From NCBI GenBank assembly GCA_963662155.1, contig OY759274.1:15980939-16044938 (forward strand): a stretch of 64,000 nucleotides of DNA, read 5' to 3'. The DNA is from Lamellibrachia columna. Lineage: Eukaryota; Annelida; Polychaeta; Sabellida; Siboglinidae. Positions 49,301 to 59,824 of the stretch are shown one piece after another. Numbering within the stretch: position 1 is the stretch's first letter; each line of letters opens with the position of its first letter. Made by a program: the position numbers and the translations under genes. Below the pieces are notes generated by a model. That model searched no databases and was not told the origin of the DNA. It saw nothing but the letters and a program-made list of their open reading frames with translations.

Positions 49301-51608
49301 ATCATGGTGTCACTCTTGAGTAGTCAGCATGCACAATCTAACATCATGGTGTCACTCTTGAGTAGTCAGCATGCACAATCTAACATCATGGTGTCACTCT
49401 TGAGTAGTCAGCGTGCACAGTCTAACATCATGGTGTCACTCTTGAGTAGTCAGCGTGCACAGTCTAACATCATGGTGTCACTTTTGAGTAGTCAGCATGC
49501 ACAGTCTAACATCATGGTGTCACTCTTGAGTAGTCAGCGTGCACAGTCTAACATCATGGTGTCACTTTTGAGTACAGTGGACTCTCTTTTTGAGATTGTC
49601 CCTAATCAGAATTGTTTCCCGCCAGGCACAGACACAACTGGGTGTGTTATATACGAGCGAGAAGAATCGAGACTGGATGAAGGCGAGCAGCTGGTTCCAG
49701 AAGGCCGCCGAACAAAACGTACGTCTTGTACTTTAGAAAATGTTTACAGAAAATGCTTAATGATTCACCACTTTAGAATAGTGTTATATAACATGTTTTA
49801 TGAGAAATAGTCGTCTTGTATTGGTCTTTCTTATAAGTTACGACATGGCAAGGATACCTACCAACTATCACTGCAGAATCTTTTTTACCCAATTTCTTCT
49901 TCCAATGTAGTTCATGACTCTGGATTAGACACGTAAAATGTGGGTAGAGTACTGTCAAACTGTCCCAAGTACTGTTCTCCCACCGTACTGAACAATGCAG
50001 TAATTATGGTGGTTTTTAATCACATATATCAACACGATATGAATGTTTAACTCCGTCACTTGATGACAATTACAACAATACACTTCTGTCATAAATCCCA
50101 TGAATATTTGTTGATCACATTGGTGTGGTTACTTTCATTTTTATATATATCCATTTGAAAAATTTTCTTTTTGTAAATATGCCACAATACGCATAGCTAA
50201 TAATAAAATACAACCCGAGCTTTCTTCTTTATTATTTTTAATTATGTCTTTATTATTCTAAAAAAGCACACATGAAACAAATGACTCAATAATATATCTA
50301 TTCCAGACAGTGTCAGCCTAATTGTACATAATTATTTTTTACCACAGGACAGTATGGCCCAGTATTACTTGGGCATCTGCTACGAGCAAGGCTGGGGTGT
50401 CGAAGGAGACCTTTCTAAGGCTGCCGAAATGTACTCGCTGGCGAGTCAGAAAGGGCATGCCAGCGCTGACTTCAGTCTGGCCTCATTATATGAACATGGA
50501 CTCGGAGGTGAGTAACAAACATGTATAAGATATGACAAAACATTAGGGTATTTTTTAACTTCTCAAAAAGCTAGTTCTCTATGAATAAACACAAATCCAG
50601 GGTTGCATTAAAGTGTTCTTTATATTTGAATGTTTCCATGAAGGTCTTCCACGGGATCGGGAGTTGGCCCTGCAGTTGTACGAGTCATCTGCCGAGGGAG
50701 GCAACAAGGAAGCTCGGGCAGAGGTGCGTAGACTGCAACAGCTTCTGGAAGAGGCAGAACAGACTGAAGTGGAGAATGGAGAGCTGGCTTCTTCAGGTGG
50801 ATTGGCCATTTTTTTTTCTAAGTACTTTAGAGTTGTTGAATTCAAATATAGTTATTTTAAAATAGTTTTGATTCAGTTAATTACTAAGCCCTCATGAAAC
50901 AACTAGACACTCATAAAATGTCAGTGCAGTCAGTTTAATAAGAGTTTGCATAATTTCGTTAAGATCATTGAAAAAAATTGACAGGTTGAATAACTTACAA
51001 AAGTGAGAATAGCGTTATGCTATAGGATTTACTTTTGTCATTTTTTCACCAAATTTAGATTGCTCCAAAACTAAATAACATATTTGCACAAACGGGCAGG
51101 CATGTCGTATTGGATACTAGTTAGGTTAAATGTTTTGCAAAATCAAGTCTAAAAAAGAGTAGTCTAAAAATGTCAATTGCGGAAGCAGTTTTAATTAATT
51201 CAGTGATTATTTTTCAGATGCTACTCTCTTGACCGATCGCCAACATCTCGGATTGTATAAAAGAGTAAACACGTCGAAGGTGATAATACTTCCCAACAGA
51301 ATGCAAGTAGATTGCGCTCTACATCATCACCGTCTCTGACAGACTACATTCGCCACCATCTCATCGAATTTGGATTCGCATCCGAGTTTGACAACACAGA
51401 GTCATACTTTACTGGACCAACAACATTTGTCACAAAAACAGACAATGATGCAAAGTCAAAACCGTCACAAGAACAAAAGACAGTTCCACGTTTCTACATC
51501 GGCAGTACAGCTGAAATCAACAATAGAGACGATGGGGATGAGGAAACGCATTTTACTCGTCTCGATGGTGGAAGCTTTGGGAATATCGCCATAGCAACCA
51601 GCTCGTAA
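41049..51608 (+). CDS. DELE1: DELE1 (DAP3-binding cell death enhancer 1), eleven exons, apparent frameshift in the last
   Basis: DELE1 is a mitochondrially targeted SEL1-repeat protein; under mitochondrial stress its OMA1-cleaved form activates the kinase HRI and the integrated stress response. Exons: 41049-41079, 42477-42588, 43095-43247, 43646-43988, 46112-46315, 47153-47413, 48331-48486, 49626-49718, 50348-50507, 50644-50796, 51218-51608; phases agree through exon 10. The start [10 protein letters not shown] resembles the MWRL start of human DELE1. A hydrophobic segment ([19 protein letters not shown], about residues 208-227) spans the exon 4/5 junction. SEL1 repeats run from about residue 327 to 545, with cores such as [15 protein letters not shown] and [15 protein letters not shown]. 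The C-terminal [12 protein letters not shown] matches the conserved SFSSPSL region of the human protein. In exon 11 the incoming frame meets a stop at about 51339, while the conserved tail lies in another frame; one base missing near the AAAA run at 51259-51262 would restore about 685 residues (human 515). Introns carry LINE, hAT and minisatellite insertions. Confidence 0.9.
41360..42025 (+). pseudogene. CR1-like retrotransposon fragment, family A copy 3 (DELE1 intron 1)
   Basis: It begins within the [10 protein letters not shown] segment, continues through [30 protein letters not shown] and [20 protein letters not shown], and ends with the family 3' sequence GGGATGGCAATCTTGTTAAA. Frame breaks occur near 41480 and 41765. 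It lies in the sense direction of DELE1 intron 1. Confidence 0.85.
42805..43075 (+). pseudogene. family B retrotransposon, 5'-truncated 3' end (DELE1 intron 2)
   Basis: It aligns with the last ~250 bases of the element at 31765-33165: GGGATGCGCTTAGAGTTGAG, AGACCGAGACTGATGGGAGG and the terminal GCCAGCCTCACCCCGGACTA. It ends AACAACAACA only some 20 bases before DELE1 exon 3 at 43095, so it supplies part of that intron's 3' end. Confidence 0.8.
43337..43375. repeat. (TA)n microsatellite
   Basis: About 38 bases of TA in DELE1 intron 3. Confidence 0.9.
44100..45180 (+). pseudogene. decayed non-LTR retrotransposon, family C, with internal deletion (DELE1 intron 4)
   Basis: A 140-codon frame (44153-44575) encodes the linker after the endonuclease: [40 protein letters not shown] and [20 protein letters not shown]. 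After stops, [20 protein letters not shown] and [16 protein letters not shown] (motifs before the RT palm) are followed almost directly by [19 protein letters not shown] and [20 protein letters not shown], which normally lie after the catalytic box. The whole catalytic palm is missing, so the copy is dead. It resembles the elements annotated as craniofacial development protein 2-like. Confidence 0.85.
45647..46059. mobile_element. 413-bp hAT-like MITE with 8-bp target duplication
   Basis: The left end TACGGCTGGAACGATACACT pairs with the right end, which reads TAGGGCCGGAACGATACACT on the other strand (two mismatches in 20). The exact 8-bp repeat CCCAAAAC flanks it at 45639-45646 and 46060-46067. 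There is no ORF. It sits in DELE1 intron 4, its right end 52 bases before exon 5 at 46112. Confidence 0.85.
48622..48699. repeat. perfect 25-bp inverted repeat (DELE1 intron 7)
   Basis: ACTACTGTGGAACAACTGAA (first 20 of 25 bases, 48622-48646) is repeated inverted at 48675-48699, with a 28-base spacer. It could be a small MITE or simply a local inverted duplication. A transcript would fold into a stable hairpin. Confidence 0.85.
49073..49576. repeat. 42-bp minisatellite, 12 units (DELE1 intron 7)
   Basis: Units of the form CAGCATGCACAATCTAACAT plus CATGGTGTCACTCTTGAGTAGT repeat every 42 bp from 49073. The period is divisible by three, so one frame stays open, reading [14 protein letters not shown] repeats. 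The array ends about 50 bases before DELE1 exon 8 (49626), whose reading frame differs from the repeat frame, so there is no reason to treat the array as coding. Units carry CATGCA/CGTGCA and CAATCT/CAGTCT variants in mixed order. Confidence 0.9.
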
Positions 51609-52865
51609 GCAGAGTGAACAGGCCAAGGAGTAGTTTCTGTAATGTTGCTGAACCGTGTGACGTGCAGTTGTTCGATTTGTAGCACTGCGACACTAGAAAT
51701 ATGAACTGAAAGCATGGAAACTACACTGGCCTGAGTTTGATGGCCAGGCATATTATAATGATGGCATTGTGCCAACTTGTCTGTGTGAGGAAAATTTATT
51801 TCGTGTACAGAGATGTACTGTTTTCTATATGTAAACAATATCCATCATGCGGAGATGTGCTACAAAACAATTTCAGTTGGTGTGCACAAACTGGTGCTAG
51901 CTTCGAAGAGTGATTGTTTACCTTGGTAGGAGTGACCGAGACAAATTGTGAGGGGATAAGTTTGCCTTGATAGGGGAGAGCGAGAGTGAGACTAGACAAC
52001 ATAACACTTGCCTGGGTAGGGGAGATTTCGACTATCCATGACGGTAAGCTGTGAATGTATTGTCAATCTGTCAGTCACCAGTGATTTAGATGTTTTGTGA
52101 TAATGCATGTTATACCGGTCTGCGCTGAAGCTACTAGCTAATCCAAGATAAAGATATAATATTCCAGGATGAAATAATAAGTAAAACAATTTTGTTTTGT
52201 GCTTTTGAAAATGATGGTTTGATGAGGGTTGTTTCATATTGCAGCTGTTATTCTCGTGTCTTGGCTTATCTGCTATATGCAGAGCAATTACAAACAGTTG
52301 AAACTGCTGGATTAGGTAGGCAGCAAATTTCAGTGTTGTTCATTATGACAATATACCACTTGTTAAATCTTAAAAGTGTCTCCAGTAGTGCCAATAATCT
52401 AAAATTACTGGGTAGTTTTGACACCCCACCCATTCCCACAAAATAAATTGGAGGCACTGCAAGCATTACCAGTGTGTCGATGGAAAGCCAATTACTGCAA
52501 ATTTGATTGGGGGAAAAAAATTTTTTAATGATAACGAAAGTGTACCCTTGCCCCACCCACTTAAATTTTTAATTTTTCAAAGCCCCTTAATTTGGCAGTT
52601 CAAAACATTTGCCAGAATCTTGCAGAAAGAAATATTAGCAGACACTAGATTGGTGCCCATCTGATATTCAATAGATTAGATGATCATCGTTGGAACATTT
52701 TTATAATGTGCAGAATGAATAAATGAAAAACAAACAGAGACACTTACAAACACGACTCATATTCATGAAAATACAGAATCTTTGTGCTATTTAAATGCAT
52801 AAAGCACACTTCCTCTGATATTCTGAATGTGTCACCAAACATGAACACCATCAAATCTACAGTCT
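51609..52865. other. convergent 3' region between DELE1 and RFC3
   Basis: The stop codons of DELE1 (+) and RFC3 (-) face each other across about 1.26 kb, which must hold both 3' UTRs. A plus-strand AATAAA at 52442-52447 could end DELE1 transcripts about 840 bases after the stop. No further gene was recognised. Confidence 0.5.
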
Positions 52866-55800
52866 TCAAAACAAGTCTTCAAGTCCCTCTTCAAGGAATC
52901 TCTTGTAGATGCTCATGAATTTTGCGACAAAAGCCTCGAGATGGTAGATTGCTTTCTGTCCCATTTGGAGGCGATGCTCGTAGTAAGCGGCTATTTGGGC
53001 CACTTCAGCCTTTAGTTGTCCATCACAGTTGGCCACTAGCTCTTGTAGGAGAATCTGTTGAAGAGAACAACTTGCCAGTTTTATTTTCTAGGAGCCATTT
53101 CAAAACATAGTTTTTCAGAGCATTCAGTCATGAAAACCAGTCAAAATAGATTTGTTTATGAATCCCAGCACCTCTTTTTTCCATATACAGTAAAAAAAAT
53201 GCTAATATCTGATACTTGCCCTCATAATGACTTCTGGTGGTATACAATGCGTGAGTAGTTCGTAAAGTCTGGCTCGGACTTCAATGAGTCTGAAACGTGA
53301 GATAATTATTATTAATAATAACCAGCACTTAACAAAGCTCCAAATTTCCAGAGCCATCCTATTCATAGGCATGAACAGTAAAAGACTAAATACATAAAAT
53401 TAGATTTTTTATTAACATACACATAGAAAATATAGAAAACTGCTGTAACATTAAAACATAATACAAATTAAGTAATTGAAGTAATAATAAATAACTTATG
53501 TTAACTTTTCAATAAAATGATACTAAAATTATTTTCAAAGCACTAGTCATACGCATGGATAACTATAATAGTCATTGAGAGATGTATTTATAATTCATAA
53601 CCTCAGGAAGGAAGATCTAGAGAAAATTTAATCAATCTGGAGGGAATTCCGTCATTGTGATATAAATACTGCCAAAAAAGCAAACTAACTAAATAACACT
53701 GAGCAGTATGACCAAAGGCTTTTACACATAGTTATTTCCAACTATACATTCGACTGATTATCACGATTTCAACTGTTTTGAGATCATCCCTAAGCAACAA
53801 ACGACAATTTGTTTATGGCCATTCCAACCTCTTCCGACTCTGCTCCTGTCCGATCATGTTGGCTGTTTCCCGCAGGTAGACCTCCCAGTCTGCTTCCGCC
53901 ACGGCCTGGTCTTCAGAGAAAGGATATCTGTCAAACGATCACATATTTTTACAGACTCAACATTTATTGCAAAATAAACAGGAACTCAAATGAAAACTGT
54001 AAATGACAGCTGTAAGTGTACTAATCAATTAACAACTCTTCATTTCATAATTGATTTCTTAGTTTTTTTTTCTCGCAGTCATGAATTTTGCAATGGAGTT
54101 AAAAGCATAAACTACGTTTTAACATCTTGACTGCCCTTGACCACCCTAGACCAAACAAATGAGTCTTAATGAACCACATTTTTTACCATTATCTAGTAAA
54201 TTGAATGTTTTGCCCCAAGTATTATGTTTATATTATTGCAAGGTCAATATTAATAAACAGCTAACAATCAAACTATATTGAACAGTTGTGGTCCATTAAA
54301 ACACCTTTGGGCCGTCAGATGTTAGACAAGATATAATTACACTTTATAACTTCAAGGAGTTAAACTAGATATAATTATACTCTATAACTTCAAGATGTAA
54401 GACTAGATATAATTATACTTTATAACTTCAAGATGTAAGACTAGATATAATTATACTTTATAACTTCAAGATGTTAGACCAGATATGATCATACTTTATA
54501 ACTTCAAGGTGTAAGACTAGATATGATCATACTTTATAACATGATTTTATGATAAAACCGATCAGACGTTTTACTTTAAAACATCTAAAGATAATTACTC
54601 CTAGCTTTGATATTTTTGCCACTTTAGCTGCAAGAAGAGTTTTAAGAGCTGCAAGAAAACAGTCATCATCAAGCAACACTTACTGCTGGACTTTACAGGC
54701 TTCACACATCAACAGTGCCCGCCGTAGATTGCGACTGCTCTTTGTTGCGATCTTCTTTGCGAACTCTCGGGGGATGGTCAGTCCTTCCTTCCTGCAGGTC
54801 TGCTGCAGGATCTGACAAATCTACAACAAAGACAAGATAATAAACAACAGTGAAAATAATCATAAATAAAAACACAAAATAAATAAATAAAATAATAATG
54901 GTAGAACCAAAAGTCCTAGTCAAACTGAGCAAACAGTCATGTTAGGGGTAACTGATAGTTCTATTATGTACTGTTCACCTTTAATATATCATAAGCTAAC
55001 ATAGAGTGTTTGTATTTATTGTTAATGTTAGGATAGTGGTTGTCCCTCTTGACCCTTGATTGCCAACGTCTTGTCAGGCAATGCACGGTAGAACAGTCCT
55101 GTTTCGTCGCAGTTGTATATGCCATTGAGCTTGTAACTATCGATGATCGATGGAATTCGTTGCTTCCAATCATCGATGGTCACGGGGGAAACATTGGCAG
55201 TTTCCCCATTATATCACTTGGAACGATTCCAATCACCCGTTCAACGCTTTAAATTAAATCAATCACTGCTCCAGAAAAAGGCGAGCTGCAATTGCTTTGA
55301 TGGCCAAAAGAAGCCAAGGTGTGAATATCGAGACTCTTCGCGGTGACCCTGATTGACTCAGGGGATTATCAATGCACTTTGAACTTCCAATCATCGATGG
55401 TCACGGGGGAAACGTTGGCAGCTTCCCCGCAGATAACGTGGAAGACGATGTTATATCACTTGGAACGATTCCAATCACCCGTTCAACGCTTTAAATTAAA
55501 TCAATCACTGCTCCAGAAAAAGGCGAGCTGCAATTGCTTTGATGGCCAAAAGAAGCCAAGGTGTGAATATCGAGACTCTTCGCAGTGACCCTGATTGACT
55601 CAGGGGATTATCAATGCACTTTGAACTGCCAGCAAGCGGGCTAACTATGAATTATTGGCCCATATGCTGCTGCTTTTATCAAGTCAACTTTCTGTAGCAA
55701 AGTCAGCGGGTTAATCTTTGTACATAATAGATATAATTCTGGAATGATGCATTTCAGAAAACTCTGGCGCCGAAAACATCTCCAAGGATATTCAGAATCT

Positions 55801-58070
55801 TATTAAAATGCAATAAACACATATTTCCTGTTTATGATAATTGTTATATGTATATTATTAAATTTACACGACAATAATCAGCATATGTATAACATGTAGC
55901 CTGTAGATAAACTTACAATCAATTATTTCTTTTATTTATTGACTAGATTATGCAGATGGTATTACACAGAATACACAGTGAAGTAGTGAAGTGAAGTTAG
56001 CACATATCAGCCGTGGCTTAGCTAGCCCGACTCGCGGGATTGTCAATGCACTTTGAGCTGTCCACAAGCAACAGGGTGACTACGAATGGCTGGGTCCAAA
56101 TTCCCTGTCCATTGGCCAGGTGGCCACTATGGACAGTTAGCGGACAGTGCTAACTAATAGGAAGTCATTCGGGATTTTCAAGTGTCCGTTATAGACAGGT
56201 GTCTGCTAACGCAGGTTTTACTGTAGTTACACTGAGAAGTATTTCTTCTGTCCACCTTCTTTACTCGACATAAAGGAAAATGTAAGCATAATCCAATATC
56301 ATTTTAAACAGCACTATCAAAATCATATTTCTATAAGTTTTGTGTACATGGTAAGTGGTAATAGTAAATGAAACTTCGTAATGAACCCTAGGTGATTTCA
56401 CGTATCTCCACTAAACTGATCCCTTTCAGGGACTTAATGAATATGTGCACAAATAATTGTATAAACATAAGACTGATGTTTATTGAATATGTTTGGAAAA
56501 CTAAATACATGTAACAGCTATTAAATAAATCATAATCAAATACAAGTATGAAAGCATTCCAGCTATTTTGTGCACCAACATACATGGACAACTGCATGAC
56601 AAAAAAATTTTTTTTTATTAAAAAACAATAAATTAACCAATTAATTAACCATATGTTATCATATTATCCTACTCACTTCATCGACACTAGGAGCAGGCAC
56701 CCGTATGCCCAGGCAGCGACTGCGGATCGCTGGGATTACTTTACTTGTCGAGTTACAGCACAAAATCACTCGACATGTTGCCATGTACTTCTCCATGGTG
56801 CGCCGCAATGCATGCTGGGCATCTTTGGTCAGGTGATCAACCTCTGTCAGCACCACCACTGGAAATCAAATTAAAATGAGTTAACACGATAAACAATTGA
56901 CATTGTCTGTCATAATTTCACAGAAGATTTTTTGGCACATACAGTATAAACCAAGTAATTATAGTTGGTGACATCATCTGATCGTCGAGGTGTGCCAGAA
57001 ACACACAACAGCTGTCAAGTCAAATGTAATATCCATTGCAATAATAGGATACATTTCGAGGTTATAATGGCTGATTTCATGAAACAATTTAAGTTCATTA
57101 CTTGTTGTCAGCAAAGGTTATCACCACAAATGTTTGAGATAACAGGAACCCACATTTCAAGTGGGGTTTATTAAGACACAATTGTGTGCTGTCATCAATA
57201 TTTGAAGTAAAAATTATGACAATATGATACCTTTGAAGTCTTTTTGAGTGGATGTGTCTAGCTGGTTTGTCTGAGCGACTGTCTTTAGTAATTCCTGAAT
57301 AATCACCCGGTCTTGGATTCCAGCCTCACTGCAACAAACAGCCTACTATAAAGACACAATAACACAAACATTATTATTCTTCAATTTGGGTATTCTGTTC
57401 AGGACGCCACTCTAATTTTTTGTGTGAAATTGCCAATTGGTGTCTTTATAAAAAGTTACAAACATGTAAACAGTAATTCTCCCAACATTCTGAGACAACC
57501 CTTCACCCATTGGGCGAGTTTATATGACCCAGGTGTACTACAATGTTCTAAACTCACAGGTGATATGGGCCTTTTGACATGACACTCCAACATGACCAGT
57601 GACACGACCACCAAGGGACAATCTCAAAATACTGATGTTTGATATTAAACAAAATTGGTTTCATGGAGTATGTCTATGTCTGTGTGGCATGTGGAGATTA
57701 CAGCAAGAAGAACAGGAAGATTTTCCAAATAGCTAGAACTTGAAAAGCTGCAATTTAATAAAATAAAAAGTTCTACAACATTTAGTATAAAAATATTATG
57801 CCATGTACACATGATTGTACACCATCTGCAAAGGATTAGATAGAAAAAAGAGTGAGTGAAATACCTCGGGTTGACCTCTATATGGTAGTTGCTGGCAATG
57901 GTCGAGATCTCGATCTTCTTCTTCGATGGAGTCGTAAATGTCTGGTGTTCTATTCGTAGTTTCTCCACCCCTGCCCCATACAGTTCCCGCAACAGGCACA
58001 TAATGCGGGTTTTCTTCCCGGCTCCCGAGGGACCATATACTAACAGATGGGGGAAGTCTCCACATTGCAC
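52866..58070 (-). CDS. RFC3: Replication factor C subunit 3 (RFC3), 3' seven exons, 5' partial
   Basis: RFC3 is a small subunit of the RFC clamp loader, which opens PCNA and places it on primer-template DNA. Exons (minus): 57865-58070, 57231-57328, 56677-56858, 54684-54820, 53829-53927, 53220-53289, 52866-53054. All phases agree and sum to 326 residues plus TGA; with the ~29 missing N-terminal residues this equals the usual ~356. Visible motifs: Walker [11 protein letters not shown] and the family signature [18 protein letters not shown] in the first exon; the Walker B-like [20 protein letters not shown] and the arginine-finger SRC box in [17 protein letters not shown] (exon 56677-56858); the C-terminal collar domain ends [20 protein letters not shown]. 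The 53220 exon ends ATGAGG|gcaagt, an apparent GC donor. The exon carrying the expected N-terminal VDKYRP motif was not found up to 64000, so the gene start probably lies beyond the window or is interrupted by repeats. Confidence 0.95.
54329..54543. repeat. 38-bp tandem repeat, about six units (RFC3 intron)
   Basis: Units AGATATAATTATACTTTATA plus ACTTCAAGATGTAAGACT begin at 54329, 54367, 54405 and onward. The last two units share TATGATCATAC in place of TATAATTATAC. Confidence 0.9.
55028..56223 (-). pseudogene. Tigger/pogo-like DNA transposon remnant with internal duplication (RFC3 intron)
   Basis: Read on the minus strand, the end near 56223 starts CAGTAAAACCTGCGTTAGC after a TA, as expected for a Tc1/mariner-Tigger inverted repeat. 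Near 55160-55030 lies a transposase segment: [20 protein letters not shown] then [10 protein letters not shown], the DDE-domain signature around its first catalytic Asp. Just upstream an FKALNG.LE.FQ piece with a stop in place of Trp matches the end of the DNA-binding domain. About 230 bases of this region occur twice in tandem (roughly 55161-55385 and 55386-55625). The rest of the transposase and the other terminus are missing. Confidence 0.75.
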
Positions 58071-59404
58071 CTGTAATAAAATAGGTCAGCAGTAATAATT
58101 AGGACAGCAAAACATCAGCCAGCTTTTAACCAGCAACAATATTTCTACTAGCAATGCCAATAGTAGCACTTGACTATTTTGTATGTATTTGTATGATGCC
58201 TACATTAATATACATAATAATGACAATTTATGTATCTGCTTACTACACAACTTGAGATTCCACTTGCAAGATACTGCTGGTGATGTCTGTCTCGGCTGCC
58301 ACAGCAGAGCGGTCATTTAGTGCCTTGCCACGCCACGGTGACAAGAACTAGATGATGGATGCAGAATGCACATTCACCAGTTCAATCGCTTTACTCGTTT
58401 AGCGCTAACACTCCACACAAACGAAGGAGGGGGTAGTCACTTAAAATTGCATTCTCAACTGATATGGTCTATCACGAATGTGGTTTGTTGATGACCTAAT
58501 ATGTAGTGTGTGGATAGTTTAAGTAATATCCGCAGTTGGTTTAATTAAAAAGTATATGAATTTTTTTTTAAATCATCAAAAGAATTGACTTTAGTCATTA
58601 GATCTGGTAAGGCTCAAAATAGTGGATATCCAAAATGATAAACACTTTATGGGGGGTCAATGCTGATCATGGGCGTGACTTCCACCATCTTGCCGATCAC
58701 ATGACAAAGTTATGAAATTTCACCAAGGGCAAAATTTGTGAGTTTTCAGCGTTTCCAATTTAACTTCAATAAATTCTGCATGCAGAATTAAACAATTTAA
58801 TAGTTTATCTGATGATTTCACAAAAACTACATACAAAAGTTGCACTAATGAGCTAGCATATCGTAATGGATACTAGGTAGGCTTGGTTTTTCGCAAAATG
58901 GATTTGAAATGAGACTAGCAAAAAAATCTAATTGAGGAGGAACCTTTATCCCTTTCTGTAGATACAATACACTTATTACCAAAACATTATCATTGCCTAC
59001 ATGTGTCTTCTTGGCTTATGACTAAATGGCTGTTATTACTGTAAAGGGTTTATCATTGCCTAGTAAATGCTTAAAAGTGTCTTCTTGGCTTATGACTAAA
59101 TGACTGTTATTATTGTAAAGAGTTTGTGTTTGTCTATTAATACAAGTATCAGGATTTATTCTTAGTACATATGATCATCATACTACAAGTTTACCAATGA
59201 TTTGAATGATATTGTAGTACATGTACACGTATTGCAATAATGTTTCATTAGCTGTTATAATTAAGTGTGCTGTTATATAGTAAATGGCTCATGTAAACGA
59301 TCTTAACAAAGTAAATTTTATAAATAATACGTACAAATTAAAAGTAATGCTGTGAACACTCCACACGATTAATTTACAAAACCCCATGTATACACTGCAA
59401 CATC
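58071..59404. other. RFC3 upstream/intron region, no exon recognised
   Basis: No RFC3 first exon was found on the minus strand. It includes a dispersed repeat (58570-58935) and a short direct repeat near 58995-59115 (shared GTGTCTTCTTGGCTTATGAC). The rest is AT-rich sequence with nothing recognised. Confidence 0.5.
58570..58935. repeat. dispersed repeat, copy 2 (see 23521-23835)
   Basis: Same repeat as in the sacsin-like intron, here about 50 bases longer in the middle (ACATGACAAAGTTATGAAAT segment). Both copies keep the order of shared blocks. No ORF or terminal repeats seen. Confidence 0.7.
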
Positions 59405-59790
59405 CTTGCACACTAGACCAAATAGAAGTGTTTAAAATAGTGAATGGTTATGAGGATGTTGACAGGAATATGTTCTTCAAACTTAAAGAAGGCAGTGGAA
59501 CCAGAGGACACAAAGCAGCATTAGTTAAGGAGCAATGTAGGTTGGACATGAGAAAGTACTCTTTCTCACAGAGGGTGATAAATGAATGGAACAAACTGCC
59601 AAACGATTGTGTTAATGCTAGTAGTGTGAATATGTTTAAAAATAGAATTGACAGATATCTGATAAGGGCGGGCTACACATAGATGAGAAAATTGTTGGAC
59701 TCTCGATAAGCCAATGGCTTCCTTGTCCACTTGCCATCTGGAACTTGTTGTTTGGGATGGCAATCTTGTTAAATCTTGTTAAATTAAAGG
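59405..59790 (+). pseudogene. CR1-like retrotransposon 3' end, family A copy 4
   Basis: A 98-codon frame encodes [40 protein letters not shown] and [20 protein letters not shown], the C-terminal tail of family A, with no frame break. It ends GATGGCAATCTTGTTAAATC plus one more CTTGTTAAAT unit. It is severely 5'-truncated but little decayed. Confidence 0.85.
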
Positions 59791-59824
59791 GATGGGTGTC
59801 AAGTAGGATGGTCATGTTTTCTCC

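Noticed and set aside
49064..49810. 248-codon ORF with [14 protein letters not shown] repeats as part of DELE1
   Set aside because: Its frame differs from that of exon 8, which has its own good acceptor at 49625; exons 7 and 8 join in phase without it.
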